From contig NZ_SPUJ01000008.1 of the NCBI RefSeq assembly GCF_004522105.1, positions 124,001 through 188,000 of the forward strand: a DNA stretch of 64,000 nt, in the 5' to 3' direction. The translations under genes were made by a program, and so were the position numbers. Shown piece by piece: positions 49,950-57,884 of the stretch. Every line of letters starts with the position of its first letter. Positions within the stretch are counted from its first letter, which is position 1. This DNA is from Nocardioides sp. 1609 (GTDB lineage: Bacteria; Actinomycetota; Actinomycetes; Propionibacteriales; Nocardioidaceae). The notes below the pieces were generated by a model. The model saw only the letters and a program-made list of their open reading frames with translations. It had not been told where the DNA came from and ran no database searches.

Positions 49950-50768
49950 CTACTTACCGAGCAGCTCGGGCTCGCGGGCGCTCCACGCGGCCGCGGCCTC
50001 CCGCGTGAGCGGCCCGACCGCGAGCTCGCGGTCGCCCCACCGCGTGACGGCCTGGACGTCGCGCGTCGTCGACACGAGGAACACCTCGTCGGCCGCCTCC
50101 GCGACCCCGATCGGCTCGTCGACCTCCACACCGCCGTACCAGTCGAGCAGGAGGGCGCGGGTGACGCCGGCCAGGCAGCCGCTCGCCAGCGTCGGGGTCC
50201 GCAGCTCGCCGTCGACGACGTAGAAGACGTTGGAGCCGGTTCCCTCGCACAGGTGGCCGGCCAGGTTGGCGAAGATCGCCTCGGTGGCGCCCCGGCGGCG
50301 GGCCTCGGCCAGCGCGACGACGTTCTCGGCGTACGACGTCGTCTTCAGCCCGGCGAGGGCGCCGCGTTCGTTGCGCGGCCACGGCACGGTGACGACGCTC
50401 GTGGTGTCGGAGGTCGGGTCCATCGGCGCGGCGACGACGACCAGCGTCGGGGGGTGCTCGCCGCGGCCAGACCCGAGGGGGGCCGGACCGCCGGTCACCG
50501 TGACGCGGATCCTGCCGAGCGCCAGGTCCTGGCCGTCCAGGACGGCGTCCACGCCCTCGCGCACCATCGCGAGGTCGACCACCGGCAGCCCGAGGCCCGC
50601 CGCGGAGCGCTGCAGCCGGTCGAGGTGCAGCCCGAGCGCGAACGGCTGCCCGTCCACCACCTTGACCGCCTCGAAGACGCCGTCCCCGACGGTCAGGCCG
50701 TGGTCGACCACGCTCACCGCCGGGCCCTTCGGGTCGTCGAGCAGGTGTCCGTCGATCCAGGCGCGCAT
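49950..50768 (-). CDS. Class IV aminotransferase (PabC/BCAT-like)
   Basis: The product is 272 residues. Class IV PLP-fold motifs are present: the opening MRAWIDGHLLDDPKGPAVSV and DHGLTVGDGVFEAVKVVDG, the cofactor lysine in LAGLKTTSYAENVVALAEAR, EAIFANLAGHLCEGTGSNVF with the pyridine-nitrogen glutamate, and SGCLAGVTRALLLDW. This matches 4-amino-4-deoxychorismate lyase in length and loops. A branched-chain or D-amino-acid aminotransferase cannot be ruled out. The ATG at 50766-50768 is chosen because the family starts M-x-x-x-I-(D/N)-G; a much longer upstream frame is not family-like. A GC-rich repeat cluster lies directly upstream. Confidence 0.85.
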   Translation of the reverse strand: MRAWIDGHLLDDPKGPAVSVVDHGLTVGDGVFEAVKVVDGQPFALGLHLDRLQRSAAGLGLPVVDLAMVREGVDAVLDGQDLALGRIRVTVTGGPAPLGSGRGEHPPTLVVVAAPMDPTSDTTSVVTVPWPRNERGALAGLKTTSYAENVVALAEARRRGATEAIFANLAGHLCEGTGSNVFYVVDGELRTPTLASGCLAGVTRALLLDWYGGVEVDEPIGVAEAADEVFLVSTTRDVQAVTRWGDRELAVGPLTREAAAAWSAREPELLGK

Positions 50769-50785
50769 GGACGCCACTGTAGGGA

Positions 50786-50888
50786 GACCGACCCCCGGTG
50801 GTCTCGACTCGGCTCGCTGGCGCTCGCCGGCTCGACCAACGGGGGTCGGTCCCGGAGCGTCCGCTGCTCGACCAACGGGAGTCGGTCC
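50786..50888. repeat. REP-like intergenic repeat cluster
   Basis: CTCGACCAACGGGxGTCGGT occurs at 50831-50850 and, with one change, at 50867-50886. An inverted partial copy (GACCGACCCCCGGTGGTC) begins at 50786. Together they form potential hairpins. The text GGTCTCGAC...GCTCGC..CTCGACCAACGGG resembles palindromic elements scattered in Nocardioides genomes, as I recall. Confidence 0.55.
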
Positions 50889-51027
50889 GCTGTCGAGCCG
50901 CGGGGATGGAGTCACCGTGCGAGCGACACGACGACGCGGGGGTCGGTTTGGGCCTCACCCGAGGCATCGGCTACTGTTCTCACGCACTCAGAAACGGGGC
51001 CGCAAGGCGCCGGGACGGAGCAAGCAG

Positions 51028-51100
51028 GCGGACATAGCTCAGTTGGTAGAGCGCAACCTTGCCAAGGTTGAGGTCGCGAGTTCGAGTCTCGTTGTCCGCT
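51028..51100 (+). tRNA. tRNA-Gly(GCC)
   Basis: Seventy-three bases form a cloverleaf. The acceptor stem is GCGGACA/TGTCCGC, the D arm includes GCTCAGTTGGTAGAGC, the anticodon stem CAACC/GGTTG holds loop TTGCCAA (GCC), and the T arm is GCGAGTTCGAGTCTCGT. CCA is not encoded. First of three tRNA genes in a row, probably one transcript. Confidence 0.95.
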
Positions 51101-51156
51101 CGGAGAGGTCAGTGTTGAAGGGCCTGGGCCTAAGCCCGACCTCCAGCCAGAAGCAT

Positions 51157-51230
51157 GGTGGGTTGGCCGAGAGGCGAGGCAACGGACTGCAAATCCGTGT
51201 ACACGGGTTCAAATCCCGTACCCACCTCCA
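51157..51230 (+). tRNA. tRNA-Cys(GCA)
   Basis: The acceptor stem is GGTGGGT/ACCCACC, with a short variable loop. The anticodon stem ACGGA/TCCGT holds loop CTGCAAA (GCA) and the T arm is ACGGGTTCAAATCCCGT. The mature part is 51157-51227, and CCA is encoded at 51228-51230, unlike its neighbours. Confidence 0.95.
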
Positions 51231-51254
51231 CAGCACCACACCACAACTCCACAC

Positions 51255-51326
51255 GGACGATTGGCGCAGTGGTAGCGCGCTTCCTTGACACGGAAGAGGT
51301 CACTGGTTCAAACCCAGTATCGTCCA
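51255..51326 (+). tRNA. tRNA-Val(GAC)
   Basis: The acceptor stem is GGACGAT/ATCGTCC, the anticodon stem CTTCC/GGAAG with loop TTGACAC (GAC), and the T arm is CTGGTTCAAACCCAG. It is near-identical in the D and T arms to tRNA-Val(CAC) at 49.3 kb, but its 3' end differs from the attachment core. CCA is not encoded. Confidence 0.95.
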
Positions 51327-51346
51327 CCAGCAGCTCCGAGCACCGA

Positions 51347-51372
51347 GGCCGGTTCCCACCAGGGAGCCGGCC
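51347..51372. terminator. Hairpin between tRNA cluster and condensin operon
   Basis: GGCCGGTTCCC and GGGAGCCGGCC pair over 11 bp with one wobble around loop ACCA. It lies 20 bases after tRNA-Val(GAC) and 26 bases past the end of the convergent mksF-like gene, so it can serve both. There is no strong U-run. Confidence 0.6.
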
Positions 51373-51398
51373 TTCGCTGTGCCACCAGCCGGCGCGCC

Positions 51399-54300
51399 CT
51401 ACTCGTCGATCCGGTCGACGTCGCTGATCGGGGTGATCCACGACCGGTGGGTGGTGCTGTTCTTGGTGATCGCGAGCAGGTCGTCCATGTGGGGCTCGAG
51501 GCCGGTGACCTTGTCGAGGGGGACGCCGATGATCAGCTGGAAGCCGAGGCCCTTCCAGGCCTGGACGGCGCGGCCGGCGAACTCGGAGTCGGCCTTGACG
51601 AAACCCTCGTCGAGGAAGACGGGCGCGAAGCGCGGCCGCGAGCGCATCTCGTCGCCGAGGCGGAAGCGCAGCGCCGAGCCGACGATGAAGGCGACGAGCT
51701 CCTGGCTCTCGCCACCGCTCTTCTCCCCCAGCGTCCGGTACGTCGCGCGGAGCTCGCCGGTCAGGTGGTCGTAGCGCTCGGCGCTGATCTCCACGTGGCG
51801 GCGTACGTCGAGCAGGCGGTCGCGGTCGGTCGAGGCCGGACCGGACGTGGGGTCGCCGGCCTGGGCGGGCCTGCGCAGCTGCTGCATGAACCGGCTGAGG
51901 TCGTCGAAACGCCGCTCGAGGTCGGCCTCGCAAAGCTCGGTGGTCGAGCCGGCCGACAGCGCGCGCAGGTCGCGCATGAACACCTGGACGTGCGCCGGCG
52001 CCAGCCGCCGCAGCCGGATCCGGAGCCGGTCGCGCGACGCCCCGAACTCGAGGCGGCGCAGGATCGCGTTGATCGGCTCGAGACGGTCCTCGATGTCCTC
52101 GATGGACGCCGCCATCGCACCGACCAGCGGCACGAGGTCCTGGCCGCTCCACTCGGTCAGCCGGCGCCGCCACTCCGAGCGCCGCGCGGCCAGCCCCTTG
52201 CCGCGGATCTCGTCGAGGATGCGGGCGTAGTCGGGGTAGGAGTCGGCGCTCGCGCCGAGGTTGGGCGAGTCCCACTGGAGCTTGTAGGCGCGGAAGATGC
52301 CGGCCAGCTCGCCGTCGACGCGCTGCGCCTCGCCGTCGACCGACGACACCGCCGCCAGGAGGCGGTCGCGCAGCCGCTGGGAGCTCTCCCCGAACCGGTC
52401 GAGGTCGTCGGGGTCGGCGGGCGCGACCGCGGCCGCGAGCTCGGCCGCCAGCCCGGCGTGCTGCTCGTCGGTGAGCACCACGCGACCGGCGGCCTCCACG
52501 GCGTCGAGACGGTCGTTGACGGCGTCCTCGGACTCGACCAGCTCGCCGTGCGCGGCGTTCAGCGCCTGCTGGTGCCGCTCCAGGCCGAACCGCTCCTGCC
52601 GGGTCGTGTCGAGCCGGGCGTCGAGGTCGTCGATCTGCGTCTGCAGCACCTGCAGCTGGTCGTCGGAGGTGAGGATGTCGGCGCGGCGCTGCTCGAGCTC
52701 GACGATCCGGCGGTCGCTGCCGGCCACGTCGACGTCGTCGAAGCGCGCCATCGCGATGGCGTCGTAGGCCTTGCCCTGGAGCCCGAGCACGCGCTCGCGG
52801 CGTCGGACCTCGTCGAGCCGGGCGCCGACCTCGTCGAGGCGGCGTCCGACGTCGACGAGCTGGGCGTCGAGCTCGGCGATCGCCTCCTCGTTGGAGAAGC
52901 CGATGATGTTGCGGACGTCGCCGCGGCCGTGCGCGCCCCGTCGGCCGCTGCGGGTCTGGCCGGCGGCGGTGACCCGGAAGCCGGGACCGTCGAGGCCCCG
53001 GGAGTCGTCGACGCACCGGGCGTTGCGCCCCGACTCGGCGACGTGCCGCTGCACCCACCCCGAGAACGGGGAGTCCTTGAAGAGCAGCTTCCCGGCCACC
53101 CGCTCGGGATCGGCCGGGCCGGCGTCGGGCAGGTCGAGCTCGACGCCCTCGAAGGTCAGCCGCCCCGGGAGCCGCAGCCCGTCGATCGCCGCGGAGAACG
53201 ACGCGAGCCGGTCGAGCGGCACCAGCATCGTGCGCGCGGTCGCCCCGAGGACGGTCTCGATCGCCGTCCGCCACCGGGTCTCCTCGGGGGCGACGTCGAT
53301 CAGCTCGGCCACGAACGGGAGCTCGGAGGCCGAGAGCCCGCTCGCCTCGGCGACCGCCGCGCGCAGTCCGTCGAGCTGCGCGGGCACCCGCCCGGCCCGG
53401 GTCTCGAGCGAGGCGCGCTCCCGACGCAGCTCGGCCTGCTCGGACATGAGCGGCACCTGGTGCTGCAGGACCGCCTGGTGCTCGGCCCGCAGGGCGACCT
53501 GCTGCTCGTCGGCCGCGGCCAGCCGCTTGCGCGCGAGCACCTGCAGGTCGGCGAACGCGGACGCCGAGTCGAGCGCGGAGTCGAGGTCAGGAAGGTCGGG
53601 GTCGGTCAGGGTGTCGGTCGGCCCGACCAGCGGGTAGACCCGCTCCTCCAGCTCGGCGAGCCGGTTGCCGCGCTCCTCGCGGATCACCCGCTCGTGCTCC
53701 ACCTGCGCGGCCAGCGCCTGCAGGTCGCCGCCGCCGGCGGCGCGGTGGGCCTCCTTGGCGGCCTCGAGGTCGCCGACGAGCCTCGCCTCGGCCGACCGGG
53801 TGGCGGTCAGCGCCTCGGACGTCGCGGCGCGGTCGGCACGGTTGGTGACGACGGCCGACTCGAGCAGGCGCCGGTGGGTGCGCAGCAGCCACAGCCGCAG
53901 CGGGGTGTCGCCGGCCTGCGTGACGCCGTACGAGTCGAGCTCGGCCAGCCGCCTCGCCGCGGCGACCCGGCGCTCGTGGAGCCCGGTGATCGGCTCGAGC
54001 AGGTCGAGCTTCTGCTCCTCGGTGCGCATCGCGGAGTACGCCGTGTCGAGGTCGTCGAAGTGCTCGATGGCGCGGTCGGCCGCGGCGTAGGTCGACGGCC
54101 GCTCCAGCACCATGTCCTTGTAGAGCTCGTCGACGCTGCGCACCTGGTTGCCGGCCTGGATGCGCGCCAGCAGCCGCAGCGCCTTGGCGCCGTCGCCGTT
54201 GGCGCCGATGCCGAGCCGGGCGTGCAGGACCGCCGAGAACTCGGCGTAGGTGCGGTGCACCCGCAGGCCGGGGTAGAGCTTCTTGAGCGTGTGGGCGTGG

Positions 54301-54926
54301 AAGCGCTCGGGGACGGCGACCTCCAGCGTCTCCAGCGCGAGCGGCCCCTCGTAGGTCGCCAGCTGCATCTGGACGTCGGCCGGTCGCGTCGCGCGCCGCG
54401 GCACGTAGTAGATGCGTGCCGCGGTGAACCGACCCCCGAGGTCGTTGACGAACGTCATCGCCACCGCGCCCCAGGTGTCGGCGCCGCTGCCGCGCAGCAG
54501 CACCTCGACGGGCCGCCCGGTGCGCGGGTCGTCGACGACGTCGACGGCGCCGCGCAGGTAGGAGAGCAGGTTGCGCTGCCCGACGCCGCGGGCCCGGCCC
54601 GCGACGGCGTCGTTGGAGGCGCCGTTGAACTTGGTGTCGGACGGCATCATCAGCGCGGTGTAGGCGTCGAGGACGGTGCTCTTCCCGACACCGGAGGCGC
54701 CCGAGATCATCGTCGTGTCGCCGCGCAGCGGCACCGATGTGAGCCCACCGAAGCCGCCCCAGTTGACCAGCTGCAGCAGCGTCGCCCGCCACTGCACGGT
54801 GTCGTCGGCCGGCGCCGAGACGACCCGCTCCTCGAACAGGCCCTCGCCCGGCTCCCCGTCGACGTCGTCCTCGACGGCCTCGACGTCCTCGACGCCCTCG
54901 ACGTGCTCGACCTCGTCGATCGACAT
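51399..54926 (-). CDS. MksF/JetC-like SMC ATPase
   Basis: The product is 1175 residues. It is a MukB/MksF-type SMC protein, with amino-terminal Walker A SGASGVGKSTVLD (about 70-82), a long central coiled coil with a hinge-like segment near 530-680, and a carboxy head with SGGESQELVAFIV and FLDEGFVKADSEFAGRAVQA (Walker B and D loop, about 1107). It forms a loop-extruding condensin with the two upstream products. In plasmid defence (Wadjet JetABCD) the same three proteins need the nuclease JetD; no such gene follows here before the tRNA cluster. The start is ATG 54926, next to the DUF4194 stop. It ends 26 bases from a hairpin. Confidence 0.9.
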   Translation of the reverse strand: MSIDEVEHVEGVEDVEAVEDDVDGEPGEGLFEERVVSAPADDTVQWRATLLQLVNWGGFGGLTSVPLRGDTTMISGASGVGKSTVLDAYTALMMPSDTKFNGASNDAVAGRARGVGQRNLLSYLRGAVDVVDDPRTGRPVEVLLRGSGADTWGAVAMTFVNDLGGRFTAARIYYVPRRATRPADVQMQLATYEGPLALETLEVAVPERFHAHTLKKLYPGLRVHRTYAEFSAVLHARLGIGANGDGAKALRLLARIQAGNQVRSVDELYKDMVLERPSTYAAADRAIEHFDDLDTAYSAMRTEEQKLDLLEPITGLHERRVAAARRLAELDSYGVTQAGDTPLRLWLLRTHRRLLESAVVTNRADRAATSEALTATRSAEARLVGDLEAAKEAHRAAGGGDLQALAAQVEHERVIREERGNRLAELEERVYPLVGPTDTLTDPDLPDLDSALDSASAFADLQVLARKRLAAADEQQVALRAEHQAVLQHQVPLMSEQAELRRERASLETRAGRVPAQLDGLRAAVAEASGLSASELPFVAELIDVAPEETRWRTAIETVLGATARTMLVPLDRLASFSAAIDGLRLPGRLTFEGVELDLPDAGPADPERVAGKLLFKDSPFSGWVQRHVAESGRNARCVDDSRGLDGPGFRVTAAGQTRSGRRGAHGRGDVRNIIGFSNEEAIAELDAQLVDVGRRLDEVGARLDEVRRRERVLGLQGKAYDAIAMARFDDVDVAGSDRRIVELEQRRADILTSDDQLQVLQTQIDDLDARLDTTRQERFGLERHQQALNAAHGELVESEDAVNDRLDAVEAAGRVVLTDEQHAGLAAELAAAVAPADPDDLDRFGESSQRLRDRLLAAVSSVDGEAQRVDGELAGIFRAYKLQWDSPNLGASADSYPDYARILDEIRGKGLAARRSEWRRRLTEWSGQDLVPLVGAMAASIEDIEDRLEPINAILRRLEFGASRDRLRIRLRRLAPAHVQVFMRDLRALSAGSTTELCEADLERRFDDLSRFMQQLRRPAQAGDPTSGPASTDRDRLLDVRRHVEISAERYDHLTGELRATYRTLGEKSGGESQELVAFIVGSALRFRLGDEMRSRPRFAPVFLDEGFVKADSEFAGRAVQAWKGLGFQLIIGVPLDKVTGLEPHMDDLLAITKNSTTHRSWITPISDVDRIDE

Positions 54927-54927
54927 C

Positions 54928-55665
54928 TCAGCCCTCCCCTGCCTCGTCGACCGCCACGTCGAGGGGCACGTCGGCCTCGTCCTCGACGGGGGTCGTGCCG
55001 TTCGCCTCGCGCAGCGCCTCCAGCAGCTCCTGGAGCAGCTCGAGCGGGAGCAGCGGCTCGACGGCCTCGCTGATCTCGTAGCGGTCGTCGCCGACGGCGC
55101 CGATGAGCAGGCCCGACTTCACGACGGTGGCGACGGCCGCGCGGGCCCGCTTCTCGTCGCCGGCCTCGTCGGTGGCGTGCGGCGGCCGGAACGTCTCGAC
55201 GTAGGCCACGACGTCCTCCCGGTCGACGTGGACCCGCGCGTCGCCGCCGGCGTGCCCGGCGCGGAGCCGGTCGCGCAGGTGCACCAGCACCAGCGTCTCC
55301 TCGCGCGACCAGGCGGCGTCGTAGAGCAGGGTCGGGAAGCGGCTGCCGGTCTCGGAGACCGCCTGCCGCTTCCACGCGACCTCGCGGGTCCGGTCGACGG
55401 CGAGGTCGAGGAACAGGTCGTTGAGCCGCGAGCGCAGCACCCGCTCGTGGTCGAGGAGCACCTGCCAGTCGCGCGGGTGGGTGCGGGCGCTGATGAACCG
55501 CTGCTTGAGCAGCGTGACGAGGGCGTGGCGCTGGGCGTGCTCGAGCCCGCCCTCGTCACCCTCGAAGAGGGAGACCGAGCCGTCGTCGAGGACGTCCCCG
55601 TCGGGGCCCCCGTCGAGGTCCCCGTCGCGCTCGTCTCGGACGTCGATGTCGGTGTCGACACTCAT
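54928..55665 (-). CDS. DUF4194 protein (MksE/JetB-like)
   Basis: The product is 245 residues. An acidic amino terminus of about 40 residues precedes the winged-helix DUF4194 domain: HALVTLLKQRFISARTHPRD, VLLDHERVLRSRLNDLFLDL, TLLYDAAWSREETLVLVHLR, and an acidic tail. This is the kite-type partner that links the MksB-like kleisin to the SMC ATPase. The ATG overlaps the upstream stop (ATGA), and its own stop is two bases from the next start, so the three genes are expressed at matched levels. It starts at 55663-55665; the longer frame upstream lies inside the DUF3375 gene and is not coding. Confidence 0.88.
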   Translation of the reverse strand: MSVDTDIDVRDERDGDLDGGPDGDVLDDGSVSLFEGDEGGLEHAQRHALVTLLKQRFISARTHPRDWQVLLDHERVLRSRLNDLFLDLAVDRTREVAWKRQAVSETGSRFPTLLYDAAWSREETLVLVHLRDRLRAGHAGGDARVHVDREDVVAYVETFRPPHATDEAGDEKRARAAVATVVKSGLLIGAVGDDRYEISEAVEPLLPLELLQELLEALREANGTTPVEDEADVPLDVAVDEAGEG

Positions 55666-57146
55666 CGGGTCGCCTCTCGCAGGTCGGGGTCGGGCAGGGG
55701 CAGCCGCGGCACGGCGAAGGTGCGGCGCGTGCCGTCGGGCCGGACGGCGGCGAACGACTCCGCGACGTCGTCGGCCTCCCACTCGTGGTCGGCGGCCAGG
55801 TGGAGCAGCCCGAGGATCTCCACCGGGCGACGCAGCGACGGCTCGAAGCCCGCGAACAGCTCGCCCAGCGAGGCCGCCGGCAGCAGCGAGCGCAGCGCCT
55901 CGTCGAGCCGCTCGCGCAGCGACGTCAGCTGCGGGCCGCCCTGCGCCATCAGCCCGGCCAGCGACACCGGCGGGGCGTCGTCGGGGTCGCCGGCGCCCAG
56001 GCGGTCGGGCAGCACGTCGTCGGCGGGGTCGTGGAACCGCTCGCGCAGGTGGTCGACCCCGGCGCGCATCGGCAGGAGGGCCACGTCGTGCGTGGCGCGC
56101 GGACCCGTCGTCGCCATCCAGGTGGTCAGCTCGGACTCGACCTGCCGCAGAGTCTGCTCGAGCTCGCGGTCGCGGACGGCGTCGTGGGAGACGATGTACT
56201 CCTTCAGCGTCGCCGTCACGCGCGAGCGCTGGGCGAGCACCCGGTCGAGGCCGTCGCGCACCAGCCGCACGGTGCCGCGCAGCTCGGCGCGCTCGGCCTC
56301 GCTGAGGATCGCGCCGGACAGCGGGTGCTCGAGCAGTGCGGTGAGGTCCTCGCGGAGCTGGGTGACCAGGGCGTCGTCGCGCAGCAGGGCGAAGGCGCCC
56401 TCGAACGCCCGCCCCTCGTGGGTGGCCGTCATCAGCGCGTCGGCGCGGGTCAGGTAGTCGTCGATGACCTCGCCGGCCGGCCGGTCCTCCGCACGGAACG
56501 CCGCGAGGATCTCGCCGCGAATGGTGCTGAACCGCTCCTCGACGCGCGCGAAGTCGCTCGGCAGCGCCGAGACCAGCGACAGCAGCTCGGTGAACCCCTC
56601 CAGCATGTAGTCCTCGGTGGCACCGACCAGCTCGGCGCCCTCGACCAGCCGGTCGCGCTCGGCCTGCAGCCGGGCGATCTCGGCGTTGAGGATGGTGACC
56701 CGCGCCGTGCGGTCGGGGTTGGCCTCGGCGTTGAACCGGCGCACCGAGCCGAGGATCGTCGAGATCCGGTGCTCGCTGAGCGTGGCGCGATCACGGGAGA
56801 GGTTCTTGACCAGCTCGAGCGCCTGCTGGGCGTGGGAGGTCAGGGTGTAGACCTCGTGACCGGTCTCGTCGAGCGAGCGCACCAGCCACTGCCCGCGCAT
56901 CCAGCGGTGGCAGAGGTCGCGGCCACTCCCCTGCGGCACGTCGCCCTCCCCTGCCAGCCGGACGGCGGCCAGGTGCTCCTCGACCTGCGCGTGCAGTCGC
57001 GCCGTCGGGATCGGCTTGTTGTTGCGCCCGAACGCCGTGCGGAAGATCGTGATGACGACGTGCGCCTGGCGCTGGTGGAGCAGGGCCAGGGTGGGCTGCG
57101 CGAAGGCGTCCTTGACCCGCGCCAGCTCTGCGGCGACCTCGCTCAT
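55662..57146 (-). CDS. DUF3375 protein (MksB/JetA-like kleisin)
   Basis: The product is 494 residues. It matches DUF3375: LALLHQRQAHVVITIFRTAF near the start (about 20-40), HAQVEEHLAAVR, CHRWMRGQWLVRSLDETGHE, VYTLTSHAQQALELVKNLSR, then a long helical region and a carboxy-terminal winged helix (VEILGLLHLAADHEWEADDV). As a kleisin it bridges the heads of the SMC ATPase. It is the first gene of a three-gene minus-strand operon with MksE- and MksF-like genes. In JetABCD order a JetD nuclease would follow, but here only tRNA genes come next, so housekeeping chromosome organisation (MksBEF) is more likely. ATG at 57146. Confidence 0.88.
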   Translation of the reverse strand: MSEVAAELARVKDAFAQPTLALLHQRQAHVVITIFRTAFGRNNKPIPTARLHAQVEEHLAAVRLAGEGDVPQGSGRDLCHRWMRGQWLVRSLDETGHEVYTLTSHAQQALELVKNLSRDRATLSEHRISTILGSVRRFNAEANPDRTARVTILNAEIARLQAERDRLVEGAELVGATEDYMLEGFTELLSLVSALPSDFARVEERFSTIRGEILAAFRAEDRPAGEVIDDYLTRADALMTATHEGRAFEGAFALLRDDALVTQLREDLTALLEHPLSGAILSEAERAELRGTVRLVRDGLDRVLAQRSRVTATLKEYIVSHDAVRDRELEQTLRQVESELTTWMATTGPRATHDVALLPMRAGVDHLRERFHDPADDVLPDRLGAGDPDDAPPVSLAGLMAQGGPQLTSLRERLDEALRSLLPAASLGELFAGFEPSLRRPVEILGLLHLAADHEWEADDVAESFAAVRPDGTRRTFAVPRLPLPDPDLREATR

Positions 57147-57237
57147 CTGCCCTCCCCCGGGACGTCGTGCGCGGCGTCCCGCGCGCCGCAGAGCATTCCA
57201 GAGGCCCCCGACGGGCCGACGGGCGGCGTCCGGGCCC

Positions 57238-57528
57238 TCAGTCCTCGGGAGCCGGGGGGAAGCAGGTCGCCGCCCACTCCTGGACGGCGGCGACGAGATC
57301 GGCCACGGTGACGGCGGGCGTCGCGATGCGGAGGTAGACGCTGCGGTCCTCGAGCCCCTCCACCATCGCGTTCAGGCTCGGGCCGGCGGTGACGGTCGGC
57401 AGCACCGTCACGCCCACGAACGCCGGGTCGGACGCGAGTCCGTCGAGGAAGCGCGCCTCCTGGTCGAGGTCGTCGACGTAGACGACCTCGATCGTGGTCT
57501 CGACCCAGCCTCGGAGCTCGTAGGGCAT
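57238..57528 (-). CDS. Small protein of unknown function (96 aa)
   Basis: The product is 96 residues with the opening MPYELRGWVETTIEVVYVDD, a central FVGVTVLPTVTAGPSLNAMV and the end VADLVAAVQEWAATCFPPAP. It has an alternating strand-helix pattern suited to a small alpha/beta fold. I recognise no family. It lies 91 bases upstream of the mks operon on the same strand, so co-transcription is possible. The start ATG at 57528 has no strong ribosome site. Coding character is good (GC-rich third positions, protein-like composition). Confidence 0.6.
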   Translation of the reverse strand: MPYELRGWVETTIEVVYVDDLDQEARFLDGLASDPAFVGVTVLPTVTAGPSLNAMVEGLEDRSVYLRIATPAVTVADLVAAVQEWAATCFPPAPED

Positions 57529-57599
57529 GCACGTGACTGTACGGAGGAGCGTCGCCGATCTTGGGGTGGTGGCATCCCCCCGGGGGCGTTAGGTTCGAG

Positions 57600-57819
57600 A
57601 ACGGTTCGACGCAGCAACGTCCCCCATGGCTGCGTCGCACCCACGGCGCCCCGCCGGCTCCATCTGGTGGGGCTCCGTGCTCCCCTGCCCTCGTACGGCC
57701 GGGCTCGGTGGTCGTCGGCCCGATCTTCGGTATTTCGCTGCGCGCCTTGCGCCGCCCGGCTATCGTTGCTCCTGTTGGACCGCTGGAGACCCGAGACTCC
57801 GGCGGTCCGACTCTTTTTC
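57600..57819 (+). ncRNA. Possible structured RNA with C-rich loop and terminator
   Basis: A perfect 9-bp hairpin CGACGCAGC/GCTGCGTCG (57607-57637) presents the loop AACGTCCCCCATG. A second, terminator-type hairpin with a T-run ends the region. Between them are no start codons with ribosome sites. The C-run in a loop recalls the actinobacterial 6C RNA, but I cannot confirm the second C-rich loop. It lies upstream of the DUF559-like gene and downstream of no plus-strand gene, so the T-run hairpin needs a transcript from here. Confidence 0.35.
57777..57819 (+). terminator. Intrinsic terminator (12-bp stem plus T-run)
   Basis: GGACCGCTGGAG (57777-57788) pairs with CTCCGGCGGTCC (57797-57808), one wobble, with loop ACCCGAGA. 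It is followed by GACTCTTTTT. This is the clearest intrinsic terminator in the window and faces the plus strand. Confidence 0.7.
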
Positions 57820-57884
57820 CCGGGGTGGACGCCCCCTGTGGAGGACGGGACGCAGCCGGGCCACTGATCGTCGATCCTGGTCCG

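Noticed and set aside
51255..51326. tRNA-Val(GAC) as the attachment site
   Set aside because: Its 3' end (CCCAGTATCGTCC) does not match the 18-bp block; tRNA-Val(CAC) does so exactly.
51285..55073. A plus-strand open frame of 1262 codons across the SMC gene
   Set aside because: It is antisense to a well-supported MksF-like gene. Its text is rich in R, G, H and V as expected from the complement of GC-rich codons, and no family is visible.
51399..57146. Calling the operon a full Wadjet plasmid-defence system
   Set aside because: No JetD/MksG gene is present next to it, and the locus lies outside the mobile element beside tRNA genes.
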